From NCBI GenBank assembly GCA_905221605.1, contig CAJNDS010002801.1, positions 370,001 to 434,000 of the forward strand: a stretch of DNA of 64,000 bases. Direction: 5' to 3'. Origin of the DNA: Symbiodinium natans (Eukaryota > Sar > Dinophyceae > Suessiales > Symbiodiniaceae). The notes beneath the pieces were generated by a model that was not told the DNA's origin, made no database searches, and worked only from the letters and a program-made list of their open reading frames with translations. The translations under genes were made by a program, and so were the position numbers. Positions 23,279 through 33,304 of this stretch are shown piece by piece. Each line of letters starts with the position of its first letter. Positions within the stretch are counted from its first letter, which is position 1.

Positions 23279-25978
23279 GTCTTCAATTCTCCTGGCCGGG
23301 ACTTCGGCCGCGCACCCATGGTTGTAAACTTGGGAGCTGGCAGCCACGATCCGGCGAACTGCCTCCTCGAGTTCTCAGGCGGGCGCGTCGCATGTTTCCG
23401 AATCTCCCTGCTGTTGAGGTGTCTCAGGGTGTCTCATTTGCTTTCTGCAGCAGACTGCAGCTTCAGAGTCGCGGAACATATGTGTGCTCACGAAGAGGTG
23501 ACTTCCGAGCCATCCTCTTCGAGGCAGGCTGCTCGCTTCAGTGGGTGCCTGTAGCGAGGCTTTACACGGTCACCCCAATTCGCAGCTACCGGGAACCTTC
23601 TGATTTTAATGTTTCTGGGCTTCTGGGGGTGTTTTTCTGCTCCTGGGCAGATCAACCCCGAGAGGGTGGAGGAGCTCCGGCGTCGTTTTGGTCGCCGACC
23701 GGAGGCTCGCGAACGTCTTTCAATAGCATGGTTTCATCTAGTTCCTAGTTTTGGCGATTGCTCTCACTCTTGGTATCATGTGGTATGATTATGATTATGA
23801 TGGTTATCGTGGCATTACGATCGAGGCTGGTGCGAAGCGAAGCCCGAAGGGCTGAAGGATGTTGTGGGAGTGCTTGCCCTGTCGGATGTCCCTCCAAGTT
23901 CAAGATCTCCATGGTGGTGCACCGCCTGAACCGTAAACCCTGAACCCGAAACCCTACACTCTTGAACCCTGTAAACCCTACTAAGCTCTTTTGTCCTGAT
24001 CCTGCCGTTGCGGGAAGTGTGCGCGGAAACAGGTGACGTTGTTCACGGAGCTTGTGGATCCGGCTAGCTTTGCCGAAGTGCTGCCACCTGGCTTAAGAAC
24101 TCCCTGTCTTGTTCTTGCTATGTATCGTTCTCATTGTTCTTCTCCTTGCTAGCATTGTACTTGTACTTGCAAGTGCTGCTGACATCATTACGCATGTTAG
24201 CATGGGGGTCATGATTATTACCAATTCAGCCGTTTACGATGTACATTTGCGGGACATGCCGGGCGCTGGGGTGTGTGGATTTATGCATATGAGACATGGT
24301 GTCCTAAGGCTTCAATTTGTGCCGGACCCACCATCACAGCGCTTTCCTGCCCTTCTGAAGATTGACGTGGAGCCCGGGGGGGTGAGACGCAATCATGGCA
24401 CGGTATAGGCAAGTTTAGATATGGTCTCCACGTGCCTCACAGGACAACGGCGACTGTGACTACCTAGCGGTGTGGCTCAAAGCAGGGTGCCGGGCTGAGC
24501 AGGCCTAGACACCTCAAAATCCAGCGCACTCCGAGCCATTTGCTCGCTTGCAAATCAGGAATTAGCTGTGCTTGGCGTGCTGCGAGGTACTTGCCACTGG
24601 TCATCAATATGGAGGTCGTGCATTCCTACCTGCCGCCAGAAATCGCGCTGTCCATTCCATTCGACCCAGCTAAATCGAACGGAAATATCAGCCAGCAGTA
24701 CAGCACCTCTTCTGAAGTCGGACAGCAGTCAACATGTAGCCGTGCAGGCTTGCGGTGGACTTCTTGATTAGCTTGACTTTCGAGCTGCGCGGTTGTCTCG
24801 TGGAGCGCAGGTTATGCAGAGGACATGATGTTGGTCGGGTGCTCACTGGGTGCCATGCTGGAGATTCTCAGGACGCAAGAGGGTATTCACACCACTTGGA
24901 ATCTCCAATTGGGGTTGTTTGAGGTTTTTCGGCGTTGCTTGCGGTTGTTTGGGGAGGTTCGGGCTGGTTTGGGGTGGTTTGGGGTGGTTTGGGGGCGGTT
25001 TGGGGTGGTTTGGGGTGGTGGCATGGGGTGGCTTGGGGTGGTGGGCCTACAAACAAAAGCTGTTTCGAGCTGCCGCGCATATGCATCGTAGTTGTAATTG
25101 CTTCTGCTGGTAGGTGGGCCGTATTTGCGTCTCTAATGCAGTACATGCGTGTCAGGAAGGCAGGCTTGCTGCAGTGGACTTTCATGACATGCAACAAATC
25201 AAGTCGGCACCCAGCTCATGTCAGCCATGCGCTCTGCAGACTTGCACCCTAACTCGGACAACAGGTGCATGCATCGACCTGTCATGTTACTTCAGAGTTG
25301 TGTAGTTCCCTTGTCATGAAGCACGCTTCCCTAGGCAAGTTCTGCCAAGACAAAGCATGCACGTGGTTGCCTTTGGCAGGAGCCAATACTCTCTCCTTTC
25401 TTGGAGCCATTTCAAGGCCATCAATGTGGAGTTTATACTGACGTCCTGGTCCCAAGAGCAGCGCATTGAAGTGGTGCCTACGGAAGAGATCCCGGCATTT
25501 TGGCGAAGGGTTGCCACTTGGTGTGCCAAAAGGACATAGTGAGACGGGATGCCTTGTCTTGGGAATTCGAAACCGGTCCTGCCAACTGCAACATGCCATG
25601 AACTGAAAACCTAAGCCATCCTAAGCCCCCAACGCAGATGCATGTGTTTGGGATTCCAAAGCCCTGCTGACCCTCTTTAGCGGTTGAGGGATTTCGTAAT
25701 CACCCTTCCCATGTTGAGCTCATGCTCTCAGCGTCCCGCTCTAGTACTTGGTACCCGCACTTGTACGAGCACTCGCACCTCGGCCCTCGCCGTGGGAAGA
25801 TTGGTAGAAGAACGCTGTGTTGCTTTCGCCAAACACCATTAAATGGGATGCCTCGAAGACAAAGTGTTCGTTCGAATGACTGCCGGATTTTCACTGCATG
25901 CGCAAGGTGTCCTATCGGGAGGTTTTTCATGCCGACAACTACCATGGCTTGGAGTTGGATCCGCGCCTGATGGTAAGC
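23279..25978 (+). CDS. FkbM-type methyltransferase-like protein, multi-exon
   Basis: Exons in order: 23279-23378 (PMVVNLGAGSHDPANCLLEF, a SAM-binding motif I-like 'VNLGA'), 23451-23497 (ADCSFRVAEHMCAHEE), 23651-23704 (INPERVEELRRRFGRRPE), 24033-24090 (VTLFTELVDPASFAEVLPP), about 24310-24369 (RFPALLKIDV), 24443-24502 (DNGDCDYLAVWLKAGCRAEQ), about 24586-24690 (YLPLVINMEVVHSYLPPEIA), about 24810-24871 (MLVGCSLGAMLEIL), possibly about 25357-25539 (HFKAINVEFILTSWSQEQ), and 25890-25970 (KVSYREVFHADNYHGLELDP, then GTAAGC). 'LLKIDV-DNGDCDYL' and 'INMEV...PPEI' match the FkbM pattern 'LKIDIDxxDCDxL'. Family members methylate sugars or other small molecules; the substrate is unknown. Donors are GC (23379, 23705, 24091), GT (23498) and apparently GA (24370). 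The 5' end is unresolved. Confidence 0.6.
24905..25050 (+). repeat. (GGTTTGGGGT)n G-rich repeat inside an intron
   Basis: Degenerate units GGTTTGGGGTGGTTTGGGG. Open frames of Gly/Trp/Val repeats through it are not coding. Confidence 0.85.
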
Positions 25979-26049
25979 GATAGCTTATCTGTGGAAGAGA
26001 CCCTCGACCGCGTTGCAAAGATCAAGAGTCATGTTCGGGCCTCCAAACT

Positions 26050-26121
26050 GAGATGATGATGATGATGATGCTGATGATGATGATGATGATGATGATGCTG
26101 ATGATGATGATGATCATGGTC

Positions 26122-26162
<41 letters not shown>
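26050..26162 (+). repeat. (GAT)n trinucleotide microsatellite
   Basis: About 110 bases of GAT/GCT-type trinucleotides just after the last exon of the methyltransferase-like gene, followed by a TGTCGC/TGTTGC stretch. Poly-Met and poly-Ile frames here are artefacts. Confidence 0.95.
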
Positions 26163-26163
<1 letters not shown>

Positions 26164-26249
26164 TCGATGTCGACGTCGCTGTCGCTGTTGCTGTTGCTGG
26201 CGTTGTCGTTGTCGTTGTCGTTTGTTGGTTGGTTTGTTTGTTGTGGTGT

Positions 26250-27930
26250 TATACCCCAAGCCCTCAATCCCACAACCATCTTCTGGAGCCCTTTCCTTTG
26301 GAGCCAGGAAGCTGGAGATTCTGGAGGATGCGCAACATGCAGCCCGCCAGCAAGGTGACCCTGACGGAGTGGGTGTGTAGGTGGCCGAATCGGGCGATCG
26401 ACTACATAGGCATCGCACAAGGACGCCTCAGCCTCTGGCGGCTTCTGCATGGATCATGCATACTTCTGCACAGGAAGTGCAAACGGCCTCTACATCGCCA
26501 GCCAAGTTTGCGGGTCTGTCTGCAGCTGGCCAGCGGATAGTAGCCACATTCGGCCACCATGCGACATCGGGTGAGGCTGCTGAGCCTTCAGGGGGGGGGG
26601 ACCGACTTACAAGGCAGGAGAACAACGAGGGCAGGGCGACGCAGGGGCCTCAAGCACGGCCCCAAAGACTTGACGGGCCTGCAGTCGCCAGTCGCGAGGG
26701 ACTTAAAAAGTTGCCAGACAAGCCTTACTTGCAACCAAACCCGGCCCCCCCGGCCCTCAACCGACTTTGTGGCGCATGGGGCCCCGCTCATTGCGTGTTA
26801 TCGGTCATGTGGCCGCCGCCCATCTTGGATCAACATGTTCCGAAGTACACGAGTTTCATGATAGGTGCGGCACAGATGCCCTTGCATCCCCACAGACCTG
26901 GATCAACACCTCACCGGTGAAAGCATTGCCCGAAAGCGCAGGTTGCTTCACTTCAGTTTGCTCCTAGTTCCAAGCGCTGGGCCGCACATTTCTTGAGCGA
27001 ATCATGGGCAACATCTCCAGCAGCTGCCGGGGTCCCAAGCTGCAGACGGATTCGTAGCGCAATGCTTGGGGCCTGAGGCTTAGGGGGCACTTTCCTTGGT
27101 ACTCTCCTTTCCTTGTGAGAACCCAAGGCCACAACCCCAGCACGCACCTCACGCACTGCTGCCGGTGGACGGCGGAAGATGACGCTGAGCTGTCGGTGGA
27201 GGTGCTTGCGGCAGTGCTTTTGGAGACGGAAGGTGTGTCGTGCCAAGATTCGGGTTGGGTGGGTGTCGTGGCCCGAATGGCGTTAAGATGCCACTTTGCC
27301 CTGCTCTGAACAACCAGACTCGGCCCAAAACTCGTAAACCTTTCCCGCACGCATGGCAATGATTCGACAGGGCCGGGCTCGCAAAGCCAAAGGCACCGAG
27401 GATCTGAACGGGGGGAGGGGAAGTTGAGCTTTTAGGGGTTCAGGGCTCTCAGGACTTTGGCCTGGGACTGCTTTGGGATCAACGCTTCCATCAGCTTCTG
27501 GCCAGCCAAAGTTTGGAGTCCTTCCTTTTTCGGGCCAACGTTTGTGTGAGTTTCAGGCTTTAGTGTTCTTCAGGGACTCTCACATGGTATGGTCCCTGCC
27601 TCTCAAGCTACGGTTAGGTGCAGACAAGACAGGCAAGATGTAAGGCCCCTTCTTAACTATAACCGGAGCCCGACTCAGAAGGCACCGTAACTGAGAGAAC
27701 AGCCTGACTATCTGAATATTCAGGATCGGGGGAGGCCAGGTTTTTTCAACTCGAGAGTCAGGTGCTGTGGTACCTGCCTTTCGTGTTGTGGTGCGCGACG
27801 TGCCAGGTGCATTAGTCGGGCGACCGTGAACCTCTGCAACCCTTCGACCATCTATACTATCCACCCTACCTTAGGAACCAAGAACCTTAAGAACCCCAGC
27901 GCCTAGCTTCTTTTGTAGTTTCCAAGAACT
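26250..27930 (+). other. Weak candidate exons
   Basis: Protein-like segments at about 26298-26370 (FGARKLEILEDAQHAARQQG) and 27145-27240 (AELSVEVLAAVLLETEG) lie on the + strand; neither could be joined to a partner. The rest shows no gene. Confidence 0.25.
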
Positions 27931-27935
27931 TCCAA

Positions 27936-28320
27936 ATGGGCTTTTGTTGTCGTAAGCCTGCCAAAGAGGCAAGTTTTGGGTTCCCAGAAGACCCGGGGGG
28001 GACCTCAGAAGAGCAGGAGGAGCCGAGGATGAACTTCGACACGAACGTCATCGGCCCGACGAACGCCAACATGATGGGTGGGGTCACCTCTTTGCAGGAG
28101 GGGGGGGGGGGCGGCAGCTCGGGGCCTGCAACCTTTAAGCCCTAAACTGCCCTAAGCCCTAACACCCGAGTCCCCTAACACCTTAACCTCTTACACCCTC
28201 AACCCAATGGAGTGTGAACCATGGTGAGCTTCACGAAGGAGTTGAAGTTCCTGGAGGAGAGGCCAGCCCCCCAGAGAGGAATCGCGGACAAAGTCTCGTG
28301 TGGATCTTGTGGCCGTGGTT
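27936..28320 (+). CDS. Small protein with predicted N-terminal lipidation, two exons
   Basis: Starts MGFCCRKPAKEASFGF: Gly2 followed by a Cys pair and basic residues is the layout of dual N-myristoylated and palmitoylated proteins, which sit on the inner face of membranes. It continues TSEEQEEPRMNFDTNVIGPT and NANMMGGVTSLQEG, then enters G-rich and CCCTAA-rich intron sequence near 28105. A second exon (about 28233-28310) reads ELKFLEERPAPQRGIADKVS and ends CGSCGRG, a possible half zinc knuckle. No family is recognised. The modification is inferred from the sequence only; the link between the two exons is likely but the exact splice sites are uncertain because of the G run. Confidence 0.45.
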
Positions 28321-28610
28321 ATGCATGAGAGTCTATGGACAAGTCTGGAGAGTCTGCGGAGCGTCGGGCGTGACTGCTATGCCTCTCAGGTCCTTTAAGA
28401 AGGACTGGCAACCTCGCGAGCCCACACCGGAGAGGTCGCTGGTGGGATGCAGGGTCGGGATCCGAAGAGGCCAGAAGCCCTCCCAAGCCGGTAAACAAGC
28501 TTCCCAACAAAAAGATATCTGCTTTAGCTTGAAGTTCCAGAGCCGGTCCTCGCAAATGTGAGAGCAAGGTGTAAGTGAGCTGAAGTCACAAGAGCTCCCC
28601 TCTTTCAGTC

Positions 28611-28672
28611 AAGCCCTACACCCTACACCCTACACCCTACACTCTAAACCCTAAACCCTGAACCATAAACCT
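28611..28672 (-). repeat. Telomere-like repeat (CCCTACA / CCCTAAA)
   Basis: Four units of CCCTACA followed by CCCTAAA variants, on the minus strand in the G-rich sense. Confidence 0.9.
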
Positions 28673-28676
28673 TGCC

Positions 28677-29206
28677 CAGCCCTGGGAATGCTTAACATAA
28701 GCCTGAGGCATAGGGCCATAAAACCGAGAAGATACATACTGCAATGGGCCTGCTTACGATTTTCGTAAGGCATCTTATATGTTAAGCATTCCAAGGGCTT
28801 CAGGGTCGGGAAGGGTTCATGTCAGAGTTGCACATATTAAGCCTCGGGCCTTTGAAAGGTTCCTTAAAGCTCTAGCCATTGCCGAGTTTAGGTTCGGTGG
28901 GGATTTGGAGAACATAGTAACATCATCCGATCATTCTTGTGAAGGGTCATGGTCATCAATAGATTTACTCCTATACGCTTCCCAAACCAGGCCCATCTTT
29001 TCCACCAACCCTGCACACCCCCCCACCAGCTGAGAGCGATGATGATGACGGATGAAAGCAAGAAAAACCATGTCGTGAGTCAGCTGGAGGTGACTGGCAA
29101 CCGCAAACTGCGCATTTCATGTTCGCGCCCAAGCCCCCAAAAAAATCAGAACACGCAAACCGAAAATTCCCGAGTTAAGCTTGTGTCTTAAGCATTCCCA
29201 GGGCTT
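28677..29206. repeat. Inverted-repeat cluster around AGCCCTGGGAATGCTTAA
   Basis: Left arm GGAATGCTTAACATA (28685-28699) matches right arm TATGTTAAGCATTCC (28778-28792) over 15 bases, with a near match extending outward to AGCCCT/AGGGCT. A third copy of the right arm (TTAAGCATTCCCAGGGCT) lies at about 29189-29206. This could be a miniature inverted-repeat element; no clear target duplication is seen. Confidence 0.65.
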
Positions 29207-29299
29207 AGCAACATAAACCCTAGAAACGAAGCACTAAACATCCCCAAGCCCTGTGTCGCGTGCCAGGACCAGGGCATCGAAGGACCCGCCAAGTCTCAG

Positions 29300-29705
29300 G
29301 GCGCCAGAGCAGCACATAGGGTTTAGGGTTGAGGGTTGAGAGTTTAGGGTGACTTGACAGCTGCACTAATGGGTTTGGGGTTTGGAGTTTTCAGGATTTG
29401 GGGCTCAGGGTTTAGGATTTCACCCCAAGGTACAATTGCGGTCGTCGTGCCGGGGATGCTTTGGGTATTGGGTCTGCGGCTCTGCTGTTGAATAGTTCGG
29501 TTTGAGCAGTTTGGGGCTTTGAGGGGTTTAGGGTTCAGGGGTTTAGGTTTAATGCGTCCCGTGAACCCAAGGGCCTTGCTTTCAAACCCTGAAGACCGCT
29601 TCAGTCCAAAACCCCCGAACCCCACACCCTAAACCGACACCCCAAGCCCCAATCAACCCAAAACCTTATAAGAACCCTAAACCCTACACCCCTTCACCCC
29701 TGAAC
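29300..29705 (+). repeat. Degenerate telomere-like repeats in both orientations
   Basis: GGGTTTAGGGTTGAGGG-type units at 29316-29420 and 29495-29545, then CCCTAAACC-type units at 29615-29705, directly before a candidate exon. Confidence 0.8.
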
Positions 29706-29721
29706 CCTTTTTGCAATCTAG

Positions 29722-29805
29722 CTCCCAGAACCCTCCCAGGCCCAGACGGCCGCCGAGCTGAAAAAGGCCGCAAAGGCCCTGCAACCCAAGGCGCGCGCAG
29801 GGTAG
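29722..29805 (+). CDS. Candidate helical exon
   Basis: Reads LPEPSQAQTAAELKKAAKAL then QPKARAG, an Ala/Lys-rich helix. It is bounded upstream by a CCCTAAA-rich intron. No family is recognised. Segments at about 30020-30130 may be further exons but are ambiguous. Confidence 0.35.
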   Translation, partial: LPEPSQAQTAAELKKAAKALQPKARAG

Positions 29806-30540
29806 GGCTGAGGGCTTACCGCGCTGCGCCACCAATCGCCGACCCCTCCCCCCCTGCGCTTTGGGAACAGGTTCTCATCTGGGAGTCTTGTTCTCTGCAG
29901 GATTCTGTGCGCAGTTCAACGCAGTTCTCCAAATCATGCTCAGCTCCTTTCTGGGGTACCCTAGACTCTTAGAAGAGGGGGGCGGGTCAAGGGTTTGGGG
30001 AGTACGGGTGGCATTGGTCTGGGTCTCATTTCTTCAGGGCCCGGTGATCCCTTTCTCGTTCGACCTGACAGCCTGTGGCCTCAAGCGCAGGCTGCAGCCA
30101 AGAGCCTTCCAATCAGCGCCAAGGCTGGGGAGCCATTTGCAATCAGTTGCACGGCAATTGACAGTTCGTTCTGTGGGAGTTGGGTGACCCGACAATTTTC
30201 CCAAGACCATTCGGAGAGTATCGCTAAAGCCAAAAGCAAGGTCTAATCTTCGTGAAACCCACCTCCTCGGCCCAATGCAGCTGTAGGCGAAGCCCAAATC
30301 GGATGTCTCGATGTCCTCCGTCGCATCTTCCAGCGTGCTGCCGCCGCTGGGACTGCTCTGTGCCGGGTTGGGGGTTTTTTCTAAGACATGGCCACCCACT
30401 TCTTGGGTGCCCGACACTCAAGCAGGAAAGGCGTCCCTTTCTGGCATGAAGCAGCCGTACACTGGGGGGAAGCTTTTGATGAAGGCATCTGTTTTGGCGT
30501 TTACATGAAGACTCGGGGTTCGCTGTATCTGACATGTTGC

Positions 30541-30740
30541 TTTGTAGTACAAGCAAAGTACTGGAATCTACGTTTCCGTGAGTTTCCATGAGCCAGCTGG
30601 ATTTTCATTAATGTGCAGTACAAGTTTAGTACTGGAATCGATGTTTCCGTGAGCTGGCTGGTTTTACTGTTTTGTAGTTCAGGTTTAGCAAAGATGTTTC
30701 CGTGAGTCTCATTGGTTTGTAGCACACGCTTTGTACTGGC
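30541..30740 (+). repeat. Four diverged copies of a 45-75 base repeat
   Basis: Copies begin near 30541, 30613, 30671 and 30715. Shared core: TGTAGTACAAG(C/T)..AGTACTGGAATC followed by TGTTTCCGTGAG. They are truncated to different extents. The repeat lies just upstream of the 31 kb gene. Confidence 0.75.
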
Positions 30741-30967
30741 GTTCATTGCAGAATGGCACGTCGAACGTACTCATCATGTGCATGCCGCCCTTCTGCGGGC
30801 GGCGTGTACTTGGGCGAGTGATGCCGCAGTGTCGCAGTGTCGCCTTCGACAACTTAATGGTCCAACGGCGTTCATTGGGGTTTAAGGTGTATAGTTTTAG
30901 CGAAGGCAATTTGCTACACCTTAAACACAGCGCATTCCCCGGTTCTGCCCTCCCCAAATCCAAGCGA

Positions 30968-31100
30968 CATGGCGGAGGTTCGGCAAGGGCTCCGCGAAGT
31001 CGCCGCTGCCCCCGAAGGACAAGGCCGGGAAGCAGCCGCGGCATTGGAGGAATCGAGGGCTTCTTTGGGGTGTTCAAAAAAGGGATGTTTTTTTCATTGT
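30968..31100 (+). CDS. Possible short upstream exon
   Basis: ATG at 30968 opens MAEVRQGLREVAAAPEGQGR then EAAAALEESRASLGCSKKGC, ending at a stop near 31109. It is helical and Ala/Glu-rich. It may be a first exon of the gene that follows, or coincidental. Confidence 0.25.
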
Positions 31101-31108
31101 GATGAAGG

Positions 31109-31888
31109 TTGAAAGCTGCAGCTTATGGCGATCGGGCTTCGGTTTTGAAAACCATCCGCAACCCCATCGCAGCCCTGTCCCAGGTATCGAGTACCAAGCC
31201 CAACATGGCCGGCGACTTCCGCACCGTCCCCCTGACAGCCATGGCCAAGCTCCACGAAGCTTTTGCGTCCGAGCCGAGGCCAAAGACCGTGGCAAGCCCG
31301 AAGCCCGCTGCGACGGCCCCGAGCCTCTCGCCAGCCGTCTGGTCTCCGGTGCACCGCCATTGGACCTGCCCGCGTGCGCAGGCACCCCAAGCTCCCGCGG
31401 TAGCTCCCGCGGCAGCTCCCGCGGCAGCTCTCGTTGCAGCTCCCATGGCAGCTCTCGTGGCAGCCCCGAATCCAACTTCGTCAGGGGTGGCAGAGACCAC
31501 TGTTGCGAAGTCGGAGCTCGCATTTCCTCCGGCTACAGCCGTGTTGCGCCTTTGCAGCTCGCCTCCAGCGCTGTGGTCCCCACTGCATCGCAAGTGGTGT
31601 GGCGCCGTGCTGAAGATGCAGCTTGCAGAGGTCCCTACATTGCTCGTGAAGAAGGCACCGCCAAAGGCGCTGCTTGAGGGTGAGAGTCGTCAGAGTCGCA
31701 CGCCCAAGGCACAGCTTGCCGAAGCTGCCGAGCCCGCCAAGGTGAAGGTGGTTGAGGCGCAGCAGGAGGTCGCACCCGTCGCCCTCAAAGCGTTGGCGGG
31801 AGTCAGTTTTTCGTCGGCCCCCGCACTCTACTCCAAGTGGCATGGTCGATGGACAGGGTGCCTGCCCGCGGCCAAGCTTGCTGCCTAG
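31109..31888 (+). CDS. 259-residue protein with three Trp/His repeat motifs
   Basis: Single open frame from ATG 31109 to TAG at 31886-31888. Three copies of a short motif are spaced about 80 residues apart: SPAVWSPVHRHWT (74-86), SPPALWSPLHRKWCG (151-165) and SAPALYSKWHGRWTG (237-250). The consensus is P-A-(L/V)-(W/Y)-S-x-x-H-x-x-W. Between them lie Ala/Pro-rich linkers; residues about 98-120 are an imperfect A-A-P repeat. No signal peptide or membrane segment is seen. I recognise no named family. The regular spacing suggests short ligand-binding or self-association modules joined by flexible linkers. An upstream ATG at 31099 opens another, out-of-frame reading without such order. Confidence 0.6.
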   Translation: MKAAAYGDRASVLKTIRNPIAALSQVSSTKPNMAGDFRTVPLTAMAKLHEAFASEPRPKTVASPKPAATAPSLSPAVWSPVHRHWTCPRAQAPQAPAVAPAAAPAAALVAAPMAALVAAPNPTSSGVAETTVAKSELAFPPATAVLRLCSSPPALWSPLHRKWCGAVLKMQLAEVPTLLVKKAPPKALLEGESRQSRTPKAQLAEAAEPAKVKVVEAQQEVAPVALKALAGVSFSSAPALYSKWHGRWTGCLPAAKLAA

Positions 31889-31889
31889 C

Positions 31890-33130
31890 TCCATGATCGA
31901 CTCAGCCGACTTCGCCAAAGATGCCGGCCGTGATGATTCCGAGTCTTGCATGAGAGGATCCAGCAAATTAACCTCAGCGTGCTTGGGAAGTCACAGAGCC
32001 ATTGTAACAATTCTCTTCATTGAGGTTGGGGTTGCAGCCCACTGGGACCATATTCTACCATTACCCCAACTTCCATGATCTCCACAATGCTATGCCGTCG
32101 TTGCTGCAATCCCATGGCATCGTTTCAAAAGAGACTGCTAGCTTCGTGCCCTTTAAAGTGCACAGGGAGGTTGACATTTAATTTTGGTCATGTGATGTGG
32201 GGATGGTTGGATGTCGATTCTCAGGGGAGTGGTTTTTGAAAGTGCGAGCTTTCAACCTCCATCTCCTGTTCCGGGGCCTGAAGGCCGACGGACTGCAGCG
32301 TTCTTCCTTAAAGGCCAAAAGCCTCCAAAGCTTCCTCGACGCTGCCCAGAAGTTTCTTTTGCTCCGTCGGCTTTGCGGGCGATCCCTGGATGCTTTTTGG
32401 CCCACAGCTTGTGGGGTCTGCTGCTGAAACCCTGCAAGATGGCGTGGGTTTGGTGTCGGGGTTGCGTTTCCTTCATTTTTCTGTGCATCTTCAGTTGTAT
32501 GTTGGGTGTGCCAGCGTACTGCGTGCTGTGGTGCTGTACCAGAAGTCTCTAAGTCGACATGGCGCCAGCTTTCTTTGGGAAGGGGCCTCGGGACCCGGAC
32601 ACCCGCAATAGGCACAACACCGAAACGGGAAAGTGCCCGAGGGTTCTCGGCGAGCCAAACAAGTTGCTCTCCCTGCCCTTGTAGACATTTGTAATCAAGG
32701 GGCGGCACGCCAAAGAAGCCCTGAACAAAAAAGCCAGCTAAGCCCTATGCCGCTCCTTCACCCTGGCTCCACATGGCCGGGCCTCAACCCGTGACGCGCT
32801 GTGGAGCATCGGGGTTCGCTGCTTGCTTTGAGACCGCTCCGACCGGAGACATCTTGACGCTTTGAAAGAGCTCTGAGGGTCTGACACACTTAATAGCCCC
32901 CAAAACCTTGGTCATTCCAGTCTTCCGCGATTGAGCTCAAGCTCAGAACGGGGACCGGGGCTTCCTGTGACAGTCGGCTCGAGCTACAGTTTGAGCTTGA
33001 CAAGAGCTCTGAGAATCCGCTAGAACCCGGCGACCCTGTAACCCGTTATGACATCGCAGGAAGGCGCCCCCCTAGCAAGACAAGAAGCCCAAGCTTTCGT
33101 TTCCTTTTTTCTGAACCCCCCCCCACCCCT
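31890..33130. other. No gene recognised
   Basis: Open frames on both strands at 32178-32708 overlap each other heavily and have no family features. Telomere-like sequence is scarce here. Confidence 0.4.
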
Positions 33131-33190
33131 ACACCATCCTACACCATCCTACACCATCCGAACACCATCCGAACACCATCCCACACCCTT
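33130..33190 (+). repeat. Tandem 10-base repeat (ACACCATCCT/G)
   Basis: Five to six copies of ACACCATCC(T/G)(A). Confidence 0.85.
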
Positions 33191-33304
33191 GCACCTTGGG
33201 ACACATTTTCTCTGGAACCGCGCAGCATCTCCTTTCCATGGATGGCGAGAGCCGGGGCCTCGATGCAAGATGAAGATGATATCCGTTTCTCAACTTGAGT
33301 TTGT

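Noticed and set aside
26022-26450. Minus frame with long Ile or His runs and plus frame with Met runs
   Set aside because: Translation of a GAT microsatellite.
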